DNA from: Metellina segmentata
Taxonomy: Eukaryota > Arthropoda > Arachnida > Araneae > Tetragnathidae
Assembly: GCA_947359465.1 (NCBI GenBank)
Contig: OX375880.1
Location: forward strand, 25,496,714 to 25,560,713
Reading direction: 5' to 3'
DNA length: 64,000 nt
In this document: positions 17,400 to 31,640 of the stretch, one piece after another
Layout of the letters: each line of letters begins with the position of its first letter
Numbering within the stretch: the stretch's first letter is position 1
Translations under genes and position numbers: made by a program
The notes under the pieces: model-generated
What the model saw: only the letters and a program-made list of their open reading frames with translations
Database searches by the model: none
What the model was told of the DNA's origin: nothing

Positions 17400-20300
17400 T
17401 TTGTGTGAAGTATTCCCATAGAAATTAACGTGCTGCCGAGCGCGGTGGGTGGGAGCAATGTCATTTCAAAGCTCCTAATCCAAGTTCTCAGGCGATGTAA
17501 TTTCTAAGGGAATGAAAGGTATTTATTTGATTGAGATGTGGGGAGGGTGTTTTGTGTGAAGTATTCCCATAGAAATTAACGTGCTGCCGAGCGCGGTGGG
17601 TGGGTGCAATGTAATTTCAAAGCTCCCAATCCAAGTTCCCAAGCGATGTAATTTCTAAGGGAATGAAAGGTATTTATTTGATTGAGATGTGGGGAGGGTG
17701 TTTTGTGTAAAGTATTCCCATAGAAATCAACGTGCTACCGAGCGCGGTGGGTGGGTGCAATGTCATTTCAAAGCGACCCAATCCAAGTTCTCAGGCGATG
17801 TAATTTCTAAGGGAATGAAAGGTATTTATTTGACTGAGATGTGGGGAGAGTGTTTTGTGTGAAGTATTCCCATAGAAATCAACGTGCTGCCGAGCGCGGT
17901 GGGTGGGTGCAATGTCATTTCAAAGCTCCCAATCCAATATCTCAGGCGATGTAATTTCTAAGGGAATGAAAGGTATTTATTTGATTGAGATGTGGGGAGG
18001 GTGTTTTGTGTGAAGTATTCCCATAGAAATTAACGTGCTGCCGAGCGCGGTGGGTGGGTGCAATGTCATTTCAAAGCTCCCAATCCAAGTTCTCAGGCGA
18101 TGTAATTTCTAAGGGAATGAAAAGTATTTATTAGACTGAGATGTGGAGAGGGTGTTTTGTGTGAAGTATTCCCATAGAAATTAACGTGCTGCCGAGCGCG
18201 GTGGGTGGGAGCAATGTCATTTCAAAGCTTCCAATCCAATTTCTCAGGCGATGTAATTTTTAAGGGAATGAAAGGTATTTATTTGATTGAGATGTGGGGA
18301 GGGTGTTTTGTGTGAAGTATTCCCATAGAAATTAACGTGCTGCCGAGCGCGGTGGGTGGGAGCAATGTCATTTCAAAGCTCCCAATCCAAGTTCTCAGGC
18401 GATGTAATTTCTAAGGGAATGAAAGGTATTTATTTGATTGAGATGTGGGGAGGGTGTTTTGTGTGATGTATTCCCATGGAAATTAACGTGCTGCCGAGCG
18501 CGGTGGGTTGGTGAAATGTCATTTCAAAGCTCCCAATCCAAGTTCTATGGCGATGTAATTTCTAAGGGAATGAAAGGTATTTATTAGACTGAGATGTGGA
18601 GAGGGTGTTTTGTGTGAAGTATTCCCATAGAAATTAACGTGCTGCCAAGCGCGGTGGGTGGGAGCAATTTCATTTCAAAGCTCCCAATCCAATTTCTCAG
18701 GCGATCTAATTTCTAAGGGAATGAAAGTTATTTATTTGATTGAGATGTGGGGAGGGTGTTTTGTGTGAAGTATTCCCATACAAATTAACGTGCTGCCGAG
18801 CGCGGTGCGTGGGTGCAATGTCATTTCAAAGCTCCCAATCCAAGTTCTCAGGCGATGTAATTTCTAAGGGAATGAAAGGTATTTATTTGACTGAGATGTG
18901 GAGAGGGTGTTTTGTGTGAAGTATTCCCATAGAAATTAACGTGCTGCCGAGCGCGGTGGGTGGGAGAAATGTCATTTCAAAGCTCCTAATCCAAGTTCTC
19001 AGTTGATGTAATTTCTAAGGGAATGAAAGGTATTTATTTTATTGAGATGTGGGGAGGGTGTTTTGTGTGAAGTATTCCCATAGAAATTAACGTGCTGCCG
19101 AGCGCGGTGGGTGGGTGCAATGTAATTTCAAAGCTCCCAATCCAAGTTCCCAAGCGACGTAATTTCTAAGGGAATGAAAGGTATTTATTAGACTGAGATG
19201 TGGAGAGGGTGTTTTGTGTGAAGTATTCCCATAGAAATTAAAGTGCTGCCGAGCGCGGTGGGTGGGAGCAATGTCATTTCAAAGCTCCCAATCCGATTTC
19301 TCAGGCGATGTAATTTCTAAGGGAATGAAAGGTATTTATTTGATTGAGATGAGTGGAGGGTGTTTTGTGTGGAGTATTCCCATAGAAATTAACGTGCTGC
19401 CGAGCGCGGTGGGTGGGTGCAATGTAATTTCAAAGCTCCCAATCCAAGTTCCCAAGCGATGTAATTTCTAAGGGAATGAAAGGTATTTATTTGATTGAGA
19501 TGTGGGGAGGGTGTTTTGTGTAAAGTATTCCCATAGAAATCAACGTGCTACCGAGCGCGGTGGGTGGGTGCAATGTCATTTCAAAGCGACCCAATCCAAG
19601 TTCTCAGGCGATGTAATTTCTAAGGGAATGAAAGGTATTTATTTGACTGAGATGTGGGGAGAGTGTTTTGTGTGAAGTATTCCCATAGAAATCAACGTGC
19701 TGCCGAGCGCGGTGGGTGGGTGCAATGTCATTTCAAAGCTCCCAATCCAATATCTCAGGCGATGTAATTTCTAAGGGAATGAAAGGTATTTATTTGATTG
19801 AGATGTGGGGAGGGTGTTTTGTGTGAAGTATTCCCATAGAAATTAACGTGCTGCCGAGCGCGGTGGGTGGGTGCAATGTCATTTCAAAGCTCCCAATCCA
19901 AGTTCTCAGGCGATGTAATTTCTAAGGGAATGAAAAGTATTTATTAGACTGAGATGTGGAGAGGGTGTTTTGTGTGAAGTATTCCCATAGAAATTAACGT
20001 GCTGCCGAGCGCGGTGGGTGGGAGCAATGTCATTTCAAAGCTTCCAATCCAATTTCTCAGGCGATGTAATTTTTAAGGGAATGAAAGGTATTTATTTGAT
20101 TGAGATGTGGGGAGGGTGTTTTGTGTGAAGTATTCCCATAGAAATTAACGTGCTGCCGAGCGCGGTGGGTGGGAGCAATGTCATTTCAAAGCTCCCAATC
20201 CAAGTTCTCAGGCGATGTAATTTCTAAGGGAATGAAAGGTATTTATTTGATTGAGATGTGGGGAGGGTGTTTTGTGTGATGTATTCCCATGGAAATTAAC

Positions 20301-22200
20301 GTGCTGCCGAGCGCGGTGGGTTGGTGAAATGTCATTTCAAAGCTCCCAATCCAAGTTCTATGGCGATGTAATTTCTAAGGGAATGAAAGGTATTTATTAG
20401 ACTGAGATGTGGAGAGGGTGTTTTGTGTGAAGTATTCCCATAGAAATTAACGTGCTGCCAAGCGCGGTGGGTGGGAGCAATTTCATTTCAAAGCTCCCAA
20501 TCCAATTTCTCAGGCGATCTAATTTCTAAGGGAATGAAAGTTATTTATTTGATTGAGATGTGGGGAGGGTGTTTTGTGTGAAGTATTCCCATACAAATTA
20601 ACGTGCTGCCGAGCGCGGTGCGTGGGTGCAATGTCATTTCAAAGCTCCCAATCCAAGTTCTCAGGCGATGTAATTTCTAAGGGAATGAAAGGTATTTATT
20701 TGACTGAGATGTGGAGAGGGTGTTTTGTGTGAAGTATTCCCATAGAAATTAACGTGCTGCCGAGCGCGGTGGGTGGGAGAAATGTCATTTCAAAGCTCCT
20801 AATCCAAGTTCTCAGTTGATGTAATTTCTAAGGGAATGAAAGGTATTTATTTTATTGAGATGTGGGGAGGGTGTTTTGTGTGAAGTATTCCCATAGAAAT
20901 TAACGTGCTGCCGAGCGCGGTGGGTGGGTGCAATGTAATTTCAAAGCTCCCAATCCAAGTTCCCAAGCGACGTAATTTCTAAGGGAATGAAAGGTATTTA
21001 TTAGACTGAGATGTGGAGAGGGTGTTTTGTGTGAAGTATTCCCATAGAAATTAAAGTGCTGCCGAGCGCGGTGGGTGGGAGCAATGTCATTTCAAAGCTC
21101 CCAATCCGATTTCTCAGGCGATGTAATTTCTAAGGGAATGAAAGGTATTTATTTGATTGAGATGAGTGGAGGGTGTTTTGTGTGGAGTATTCCCATAGAA
21201 ATTAACGTGCTGCCGAGCGCGGTGGGTGGGAGCAATGTCATTTCAAAGCTCCCAATCCAATATCTCAGGCGATGTAATTTCTAAGGGAATGAAAGGTATT
21301 TATTTGATTGAGATGTGGGGAGGGTGTTTTGTGTGAAGTATTCCCATACAAATTAACGTGCTGCCGAGCGCGGTGCGTGGGTGCAATGTCATTTCAAAGC
21401 TCCCAATCCAAGTTCTCAGGCGATGTAATTTCTAAGGGAATGAAAGGTATTTATTTGACTGAGATGTGGAGAGGGTGTTTTGTGTGAAGTATTCCCATAG
21501 AAATTAACGTGCTGCCGAGCGCGGTGGGTGGGAGAAATGTCATTTCAAAGCTCCTAATCCAAGTTCTCAGTTGATGTAATTTCTAAGGGAATGAAAGGTA
21601 TTTATTTTATTGAGATGTGGGGAGGGTGTTTTGTGTGAAGTATTCCCATAGAAATTAACGTGCTGCCGAGCGCGGTGGGTGGGTGCAATGTAATTTCAAA
21701 GCTCCCAATCCAAGTTCCCAAGCGACGTAATTTCTAAGGGAATGAAAGGTATTTATTAGACTGAGATGTGGAGAGGGTGTTTTGTGTGAAGTATTCCCAT
21801 AGAAATTAAAGTGCTGCCGAGCGCGGTGGGTGGGAGCAATGTCATTTCAAAGCTCCCAATCCGATTTCTCAGGCGATGTAATTTCTAAGGGAATGAAAGG
21901 TATTTATTTGATTGAGATGAGTGGAGGGTGTTTTGTGTGGAGTATTCCCATAGAAATTAACGTGCTGCCGAGCGCGGTGGGTGGGTGCAATGTAATTTCA
22001 AAGCTCCCAATCCAAGTTCCCAAGCGATGTAATTTCTAAGGGAATGAAAGGTATTTATTTGATTGAGATGTGGGGAGGGTGTTTTGTGTAAAGTATTCCC
22101 ATAGAAATCAACGTGCTACCGAGCGCGGTGGGTGGGTGCAATGTCATTTCAAAGCGACCCAATCCAAGTTCTCAGGCGATGTAATTTCTAAGGGAATGAA
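17400..22200 (+). repeat. 12-monomer higher-order repeat, 1813 bp, with a later partial copy
   Basis: The GCGACCC insertion marks 17773 and 19586, and the GATGAGTGGAGGGTG variant monomers start in matching positions near 19262 and 21075; both offsets are 1813 bp (12 x 151 plus one base). A further copy of the same set of variants occurs near 21830-22154, at 2568 bp from the 19.3-19.6 kb markers. Confidence 0.75.
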
Positions 22201-23499
22201 AGGTATTTATTTGACTGAGATGTGGGGAGAGTGTTTTGTGTGAAGTATTCCCATAGAAATCAACGTGCTGCCGAGCGCGGTGGGTGGGTGCAATGTCATT
22301 TCAAAGCTCCCAATCCAATATCTCAGGCGATGTAATTTCTAAGGGAATGAAAGGTATTTATTTGATTGAGATGTGGGGAGGGTGTTTTGTGTGAAGTATT
22401 CCCATAGAAATTAACGTGCTGCCGAGCGCGGTGGGTGGGTGCAATGTCATTTCAAAGCTCCCAATCCAAGTTCTCAGGCGATGTAATTTCTAAGGGAATG
22501 AAAAGTATTTATTAGATTGAGATGTGGGGAGGGTGTTTTGTGTGAAGTATTCCCATAGAAATTAACGTGCTGCCGAGCGCGGTGGGTGGGAGCAATGTCA
22601 TTTCAAAGCTCCCAATCCAAGTTCTCAGGCGATGTAATTTCTAAGGGAATGAAAGGTATTTATTTGATTGAGATGTGGGGAGGGTGTTTTGTGTGATGTA
22701 TTCCCATGGAAATTAACGTGCTGCCGAGCGCGGTGGGTTGGTGAAATGTCATTTCAAAGCTCCCAATCCAAGTTCTATGGCGATGTAATTTCTAAGGGAA
22801 TGAAAGGTATTTATTAGACTGAGATGTGGAGAGGGTGTTTTGTGTGAAGTATTCCCATAGAAATTAACGTGCTGCCAAGCGCGGTGGGTGGGAGCAATTT
22901 CATTTCAAAGCTCCCAATCCAATTTCTCAGGCGATCTAATTTCTAAGGGAATGAAAGTTATTTATTTGATTGAGATGTGGGGAGGGTGTTTTGTGTGAAG
23001 TATTCCCATACAAATTAACGTGCTGCCGAGCGCGGTGCGTGGGTGCAATGTCATTTCAAAGCTCCCAATCCAAGTTCTCAGGCGATGTAATTTCTAAGGG
23101 AATGAAAGGTATTTATTTGACTGAGATGTGGAGAGGGTGTTTTGTGTGAAGTATTCCCATAGAAATTAACGTGCTGCCGAGCGCGGTGGGTGGGAGAAAT
23201 GTCATTTCAAAGCTCCTAATCCAAGTTCTCAGTTGATGTAATTTCTAAGGGAATGAAAGGTATTTATTTTATTGAGATGTGGGGAGGGTGTTTTGTGTGA
23301 AGTATTCCCATAGAAATTAACGTGCTGCCGAGCGCGGTGGGTGGGTGCAATGTAATTTCAAAGCTCCCAATCCAAGTTCCCAAGCGACGTAATTTCTAAG
23401 GGAATGAAAGGTATTTATTAGACTGAGATGTGGAGAGGGTGTTTTGTGTGAAGTATTCCCATAGAAATTAAAGTGCTGCCGAGCGCGGTGGGTGGGAGC

Positions 23500-26400
23500 A
23501 ATGTCATTTCAAAGCTCCCAATCCGATTTCTCAGGCGATGTAATTTCTAAGGGAATGAAAGGTATTTATTTGATTGAGATGAGTGGAGGGTGTTTTGTGT
23601 GGAGTATTCCCATAGAAATTAACGTGCTGCCGAGCGCGGTGGGTGGGAGCAATGTCATTTCAAAGCTCCCAATCCAATATCTCAGGCGATGTAATTTCTA
23701 AGGGAATGAAAGGTATTTATTTGATTGAGATGTGGGGAGGGTGTTTTGTGTGAAGTATTCCCATAGAAATCAACGTGCTGCCGAGCGCGGTGGGTGGGTG
23801 CAATGTCATTTCAAAGCTCCCAATCCAATTTCTCAGGCGATGTAATTTCTAAGGGAATGAAAGGTATTTATTTGACTGAGATGTGGAGAGGGTGTTTTGT
23901 GTGAAGTATTCCCATAGAAATTAACGTGCTGCCGAGCGCGGTGCGTGGGTGCAATGTCATTTCAAAGCTCCCAATCCAAGTTCTCAGGCGATGTAATTTC
24001 TAAGGGAATGAAAGGTATTTATTTGACTGAGATGTGGAGAGGGTGTTTTGTGTGAAGTATTCCCATAGAAATTAACGTGCTGCCGAGCGCGGTGGGTGGG
24101 AGCAATGTCATTTCAAAGCTCCTAATCCAAGTTCTCAGTTGATGTAATTTCTAAGGGAATGAAAGGTATTTATTTTATTGAGATGTGGGGAGGGTGTTTT
24201 GTGTGAAGTATTCCCATAGAAATTAACGTGCTGCCGAGCGCGGTGGGTGGGTGCAATGTAATTTCAAAGCTCCCAATCCAAGTTCCCAAGCGACGTAATT
24301 TCTAAGGGAATGAAAGGTATTTATTTGATTGAGATGTGGGGAGGGTGTTTTGTGTGAAGTATTCCCATAGAAATTAACGTGCTGCCGTGCGCGGTGGGTG
24401 GGTGCAATGTAATTTCAAAGCTCCCAATCCAAGTTCTCAGGCGATGTAATTTAAAAGGGAATGAAAGGTATTTATTAGACTGAGATGTGGAGAGGGTGTT
24501 TTGTGTGAAGTATTCCCATAGAATTTAAAGTGCTGCCGAGCGCGGTGGGTGGGAGCAATGTCATTTCAAAGCTCCCAATCCGATTTCTCAGGCGATGTAA
24601 TTTCTAAGGGAATGAAAGGTATTTATTTGATTGAGATGAGTGGAGGGTGTTTTGTGTGGAGTATTCCCATAGAAATTAACGTGCTGCCGAGCGCGGTGGG
24701 TGGGAGCAATGTCATTTCAAAGCTCCCAATCCAATATCTCAGGCGATGTAATTTCTAAGGGAATGAAAGGTATTTATTTGATTGAGATGTGGGGAGGGTG
24801 TTTTGTGTGAAGTATTCCCATAGAAATCAACGTGCTGCCGACCGCGGTGGGTGGGTGCAATGTCATTTCAAAGCTCCCAATCCAATTTCTCAGGCGATGT
24901 AATTTCTAAGGGAATGAAAGGTATTTATTTGACTGAGATGTGGACAGGGTGTTTTGTGTGAAGTATTCCCATAGAAATTAACGTGCTGCCGAGTGCGGTG
25001 GGTGGGTGCAATGTCATTTCAAAGCTCCCAATCCAAGTTCTCAGGCGATGTAATTTCTAAGGGAATGAAAGGTATTTATTTGATTGAGATGTGGGGAGGG
25101 TGTTTTGTGTGATGTATTCCCATAGAAATTAACGTGCTGCCGAGCGCAGTGGGTTGGTGAAATGTCATTTCAAAGCTCCCAATCCAAGTTCTATGGCGAT
25201 GTAATTTCTAAGGGAATGAAAGGTATTTATTAGACTGAGATGTGGAGAGGGTGTTTTGTGTGAAGTATTCCCATAGAAATTAACGTGCTGCCAAGCGCGG
25301 TGGGTGGGAGCAATTTCATTTCAAAGCTCCCAATCCAATTTCTCAGGCGATGTAATTTCTAAGGGAATGAAAGTTATTTATTTGATTGAGATGTGGGGAG
25401 GGTGTTTTGTGTGAAGTATTCCCATACAAATTAACGTGCTGCCGAGCGCGGTGGGTGGGAGCAATGTCATTTCAAAGCTCCCAATCCAAGTTCCCAAGCG
25501 ATGTAATTTCTAAGGGAATGAAAGGTATTTATTTGACTGAGATGTGGAGAGGGTGTTTTGTGTGAAGTATTCCCATAGAAATTAACGTGCTGCCGAGCGC
25601 GGTGCGTGGGTGCAATGTCATTTCAAAGCTCCCAATCCAAGTTCTCAGGCGATGTAATTTCTAAGGGAATGAAAGGTATTTATTTGACTGAGATGTGGAG
25701 AGGGTGTTTTGTGTGAAGTATTCCCATAGAAATTAACGTGCTGCCGAGCGCGGTGGGTGGGAGCAATGTCATTTCAAAGCTCCCAATCCAATATCTCAGG
25801 CGATGTAATTTCTAAGGGAATGAAAGGTATTTATTTGATTGAGATGTGGGGAGGGTGTTTTGTGTGAAGTATTCCCATAGAAATCAACGTGCTGCCGAGC
25901 GCGGTGGGTGGGTGCAATGTCATTTCAAAGCTCCCAATCCAATTTCTCAGGCGATGTAATTTCTAAGGGAATGAAAGGTATTTATTTGACTGAGATGTGG
26001 AGAGGGTGTTTTGTGTGAAGTATTCCCATAGAAATTAACGTGCTGCCGAGCGCGGTGCGTGGGTGCAATGTCATTTCAAAGCTCCCAATCCAAGTTCTCA
26101 GGCGATGTAATTTCTAAGGGAATGAAAGGTATTTATTTGACTGAGATGTGGAGAGGGTGTTTTGTGTGAAGTATTCCCATAGAAATTAACGTGCTGCCGA
26201 GCGCGGTGGGTGGGAGCAATGTCATTTCAAAGCTCCTAATCCAAGTTCTCAGTTGATGTAATTTCTAAGGGAATGAAAGGTATTTATTTTATTGAGATGT
26301 GGGGAGGGTGTTTTGTGTGAAGTATTCCCATAGAAATTAACGTGCTGCCGAGCGCGGTGGGTGGGTGCAATGTAATTTCAAAGCTCCCAATCCAAGTTCC

Positions 26401-28800
26401 CAAGCGACGTAATTTCTAAGGGAATGAAAGGTATTTATTTGATTGAGATGTGGGGAGGGTGTTTTGTGTGAAGTATTCCCATAGAAATTAACGTGCTGCC
26501 GTGCGCGGTGGGTGGGTGCAATGTAATTTCAAAGCTCCCAATCCAAGTTCTCAGGCGATGTAATTTAAAAGGGAATGAAAGGTATTTATTAGACTGAGAT
26601 GTGGAGAGGGTGTTTTGTGTGAAGTATTCCCATAGAATTTAAAGTGCTGCCGAGCGCGGTGGGTGGGAGCAATGTCATTTCAAAGCTCCCAATCCGATTT
26701 CTCAGGCGATGTAATTTCTAAGGGAATGAAAGGTATTTATTTGATTGAGATGAGTGGAGGGTGTTTTGTGTGGAGTATTCCCATAGAAATTAACGTGCTG
26801 CCGAGCGCGGTGGGTGGGAGCAATGTCATTTCAAAGCTCCCAATCCAATATCTCAGGCGATGTAATTTCTAAGGGAATGAAAGGTATTTATTTGATTGAG
26901 ATGTGGGGAGGGTGTTTTGTGTGAAGTATTCCCATAGAAATCAACGTGCTGCCGACCGCGGTGGGTGGGTGCAATGTCATTTCAAAGCTCCCAATCCAAT
27001 TTCTCAGGCGATGTAATTTCTAAGGGAATGAAAGGTATTTATTTGACTGAGATGTGGACAGGGTGTTTTGTGTGAAGTATTCCCATAGAAATTAACGTGC
27101 TGCCGAGTGCGGTGGGTGGGTGCAATGTCATTTCAAAGCTCCCAATCCAAGTTCTCAGGCGATGTAATTTCTAAGGGAATGAAAGGTATTTATTTGATTG
27201 AGATGTGGGGAGGGTGTTTTGTGTGATGTATTCCCATAGAAATTAACGTGCTGCCGAGCGCAGTGGGTTGGTGAAATGTCATTTCAAAGCTCCCAATCCA
27301 AGTTCTATGGCGATGTAATTTCTAAGGGAATGAAAGGTATTTATTAGACTGAGATGTGGAGAGGGTGTTTTGTGTGAAGTATTCCCATAGAAATTAACGT
27401 GCTGCCAAGCGCGGTGGGTGGGAGCAATTTCATTTCAAAGCTCCCAATCCAATTTCTCAGGCGATGTAATTTCTAAGGGAATGAAAGTTATTTATTTGAT
27501 TGAGATGTGGGGAGGGTGTTTTGTGTGAAGTATTCCCATACAAATTAACGTGCTGCCGAGCGCGGTGGGTGGGAGCAATGTCATTTCAAAGCTCCCAATC
27601 CAAGTTCCCAAGCGATGTAATTTCTAAGGGAATGAAAGGTATTTATTTGACTGAGATGTGGAGAGGGTGTTTTGTGTGAAGTATTCCCATAGAAATTAAC
27701 GTGCTGCCGAGCGCGGTGCGTGGGTGCAATGTCATTTCAAAGCTCCCAATCCAAGTTCTCAGGCGATGTAATTTCTAAGGGAATGAAAGGTATTTATTTG
27801 ACTGAGATGTGGAGAGGGTGTTTTGTGTGAAGTATTCCCATAGAAATTAACGTGCTGCCGAGCGCGGTGGGTGGGAGCAATGTCATTTCAAAGCTCCTAA
27901 TCCAAGTTCTCAGTTGATGTAATTTCTAAGGGAATGAAAGGTATTTATTTTATTGAGATGTGGGGAGGGTGTTTTGTGTGAAGTATTCCCATAGAAATTA
28001 ACGTGCTGCCGAGCGCGGTGGGTGGGTGCAATGTAATTTCAAAGCTCCCAATCCAAGTTCCCAAGCGACGTAATTTCTAAGGGAATGAAAGGTATTTATT
28101 TGATTGAGATTTGGGGAGGGTGTTTTGTGTGAAGTATTCCCATAGAAATTAACGTGCTGCCGTGCGCGGTGGGTGGGTGCAATGTAATTTCAAAGCTCCC
28201 AATCCAAGTTCTCAGGCGATGTAATTTCTAAGGGAATGAAAGGTATTTATTAGACTGAGATGTGGAGAGGGTGTTTTGTGTGAAGTATTCCCATAGAATT
28301 TAAAGTGCTGCCGAGCGCGGTGGGTGGGAGCAATGTCATTTCAAACTCCCAATCCGATTTCTCAGGCGATGTAATTTCTAAGGGAATGAAAGGTATTTAT
28401 TTGATTGAGATGAGTGGAGGGTGTTTTGTGTGGAGTATTCCCATAGAAATTAACGTGCTGCCGAGCGCGGTGGGTGGGAGCAATGTCATTTCAAAGCTCC
28501 CAATCCAATATCTCAGGCGATGTAATTTCTAAGGGAATGAAAGGTATTTATTTGATTGAGATGTGGGGAGGGTGTTTTGTGTGAAGTATTCCCATAGAAA
28601 TCAACGTGCTGCCGACCGCGGTGGGTGGGTGCAATGTCATTTCAAAGCTCCCAATCCAATTTCTCAGGCGATGTAATTTCTAAGGGAATGAAAGGTATTT
28701 ATTTGACTGAGATGTGGAGAGGGTGTTTTGTGTGAAGTATTCCCAAAGAAATTAACGTGCTGCCGAGTGCGGTGGGTGGGTGCAATGTCATTTCAAAGCT
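23500..28800 (+). repeat. 14-monomer (2114 bp) higher-order repeat followed by an 11-monomer step
   Basis: Two blocks around 24.5 and 26.6 kb match at an offset of 2114 bp (14 x 151). They share GTGCGCGGTGG, TTTAAAAGGGAATG, TAGAATTTAAAGTGC and CCGACCGCGG variants. A third related block follows about 1660 bp later, near 28.3 kb. That block has a single-base deletion (TTTCAAACTCCC), so its monomer is 150 bp. Confidence 0.75.
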
Positions 28801-28959
28801 CCCAATCCAAGTTCTCAGGCGATGTAATTTCTAAGGGAATGAAAGGTATTTATTTGATTGAGATGTGGGGAGGGTGTTTTGTGTGATGTATTCCCATAGA
28901 AATTAACGTGCTGCCGAGCGCGGTGGGTTGGTGAAATGTCATTTCAAAGCTCCCAATCC

Positions 28960-31640
28960 AAGTTCTATGGCGATGTAATTTCTAAGGGAATGAAAGGTAT
29001 TTATTAGACTGAGATGTGGAGAGGGTGTTTTGTGTGAAGTATTCCCATAGAAATTAACGTGCTGCCAAGCGCGGTGGGTGGGAGCAATTTCATTTCAAAG
29101 CTCCCAATCCAATTTCTCAGGCGATGTAATTTCTAAGGGAATGAAAGTTATTTATTTGATTGAGATGTGGGGAGGGTGTTTTGTGTGAAGTATTCCCATA
29201 CAAATTAACGTGCTGCCGAGCGCGGTGGGTGGGAGCAATGTCATTTCAAAGCTCCCAATCCAAGTTCCCAAGCGATGTAATTTCTAAGGGAATGAAAGGT
29301 ATTTATTTGATTGAGATGTGGGGAGGGTGTTTTGTGTGAAGTATTCCCATAGAAATCAACGTGCTGCCGAGCGCGGTGGGTGGGTGCAATGTAATTTCAA
29401 AGCTCCCAATCCAAGTTCTCAGGCGATGTAATTTCTAAGGGAATGAAAGGTATTTATTAGACTGAGATGTGGAGAGGGTGTTTTGTGTGAAGTATTCCCA
29501 TAGAAATTAAAGTGCTGCCGAGCGCGGTGGGTGGGAGCAATGTCATTTCAAAGCTCCCAATCCAATATCTCAGGCGATGTAATTTCTAAGGGAATGAAAG
29601 GTATTTATTTGATTGAGATGTGGGGAGGGTGTTTTGTGTGAAGTATTCCCATAGAAATCAACGTGCTGCCGAGCGCGGTGGGTGGGTGCAATGTCATTTC
29701 AAAGCTCCCAATCCAATTTCTCAGGCGATGTAATTTCTAAGGGAATGAAAGGTATTTATTTGACTGAGATGTGGAGAGGGTGTTTTGTGTGAAGTATTCC
29801 CATAGAAATTAACGTGCTGCCGAGTGCGGTGGGTGGGTGCAATGTCATTTCAAAGCTCCCAATCCAAGTTCTCAGGCGATGTAATTTCTAAGGGAATGAA
29901 AGGTATTTATTTGATTGAGATGTGGGGAGGGTGTTTTGTGTGATGTATTCCCATAGAAATTAACGTGCTGCCGAGCGCGGTGGGTTGGTGAAATGTCATT
30001 TCAAAGCTCCCAATCCAAGTTCTATGGCGATGTAATTTCTAAGGGAATGAAAGGTATTTATTAGACTGAGATGTGGAGAGGGTGTTTTGTGTGAAGTATT
30101 CCCATAGAAATTAACGTGCTGCCAAGCGCGGTGGGTGGGAGCAATTTCATTTCAAAGCTCCCAATCCAATTTCTCAGGCGATGTAATTTCTAAGGGAATG
30201 AAAGTTATTTATTTGATTGAGATGTGGGGAGGGTGTTTTGTGTGAAGTATTCCCATACAAATTAACGTGCTGCCGAGCGCGGTGGGTGGGAGCAATGTCA
30301 TTTCAAAGCTCCCAATCCAAGTTCCCAAGCGATGTAATTTCTAAGGGAATGAAAGGTATTTATTTGATTGAGATGTGGGGAGGGTGTTTTGTGTGAAGTA
30401 TTCCCATAGAAATCAACGTGCTGCCGAGCGCGGTGGGTGGGTGCAATGTAATTTCAAAGCTCCCAATCCAAGTTCTCAGGCGATGTAATTTCTAAGGGAA
30501 TGAAAGGTATTTATTAGACTGAGATGTGGAGAGGGTGTTTTGTGTGAAGTATTCCCATAGAAATTAAAGTGCTGCCGAGCGCGGTGGGTGGGAGCAATGT
30601 CATTTCAAAGCTCCCAATCCAATATCTCAGGCGATGTAATTTCTAAGGGAATGAAAGGTATTTATTTGATTGAGATGTGGGGAGGGTGTTTTGTGTGAAG
30701 TATTCCCATAGAAATCAACGTGCTGCCGAGCGCGGTGGGTGGGTGCAATGTCATTTCAAAGCTCCCAATCCAAGTTCTCAGGCGATGTAATTTCTAAGGG
30801 AATGAAAGGTATTTATTTGACTGAGATGTGGAGAGGGTGTTTTGTGTGAAGTATTCCCATAGAAATTAACGTGCTGCCGAGCGCGGTGGGTGGGAGCAAT
30901 GTCATTTCAAAGCTCCCAATCCAATTTCTCAGGTGATGTAATTTCTAAGGGAATGAAAGGTATTTATTTGATTGAGATGTGGGGAGGGCGTTTTGTGTGA
31001 AGTATTCCCATAGAAATTAACGTGCTGCCAAACGCGGTGGGTGGGTGCAATGTCATTTCAGAGCTCCCAATCCAAGTTCTCAGGCGATGTAATTTCTAAG
31101 GGAATGAAAGGTATTTATTTGACTGAGATGTGGAGAGGGTGTTTTGTGTGAAGTATTCCCATAGAAATTAACGTGCTGCCGAGCGCGGTGGGTTGGTGCA
31201 ATGTCATTTCAAAGCTCCCAATCCAAGTTCTCAGGCGATGTAATTTCTAAGGGAATGAAAGGTATTTATTTGACTGAGATGTGGAGAGGATGTTATGTGT
31301 GAAGTATTCCCATAGAAATTAACGTGCTGCCGAGCGCGGTGGGTGGGTGCAATGTAATTTCAAAGCTCCCAATCCAATTTCTCAGGCGATGTAATTTCTA
31401 AGGGAATGAAAGGTATTTATTTGATTGAGATGTGTGGAGGGTGTTTTGTGTGGAGTATTCCCATAGAAAATAACGTGCTGCCGAGCGCGGTGGGTGGGAG
31501 CAATGTCATTTCAAAGCTCCCAATCCAATTTCTCAGGCGATGTAATTTCTAAGGGAATGAAAGGTATTTATTTGATTGAGATGTGGGGAGGGTGTTTTGT
31601 GTGAAGTATTCCCATAGAAATCAACGTGCTGCCGAGCGCG
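28960..31640 (+). repeat. 7-monomer (1057 bp) step and source-like block for the 17-monomer repeats
   Basis: The CCAAGCGCGGTGGGTGGGAG variant occurs at 29064 and 30121, offset 1057 bp (seven monomers). The sequence following 30121, including CAGGTGATGTAA, ATTTCAGAGCTCCC, GAGGATGTTATGTG and CATAGAAAATAACG, reappears at 34198, exactly 4077 bp (27 monomers) away, and again in the two later 2567-bp copies. This block is a plausible ancestor of those copies. Confidence 0.7.
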
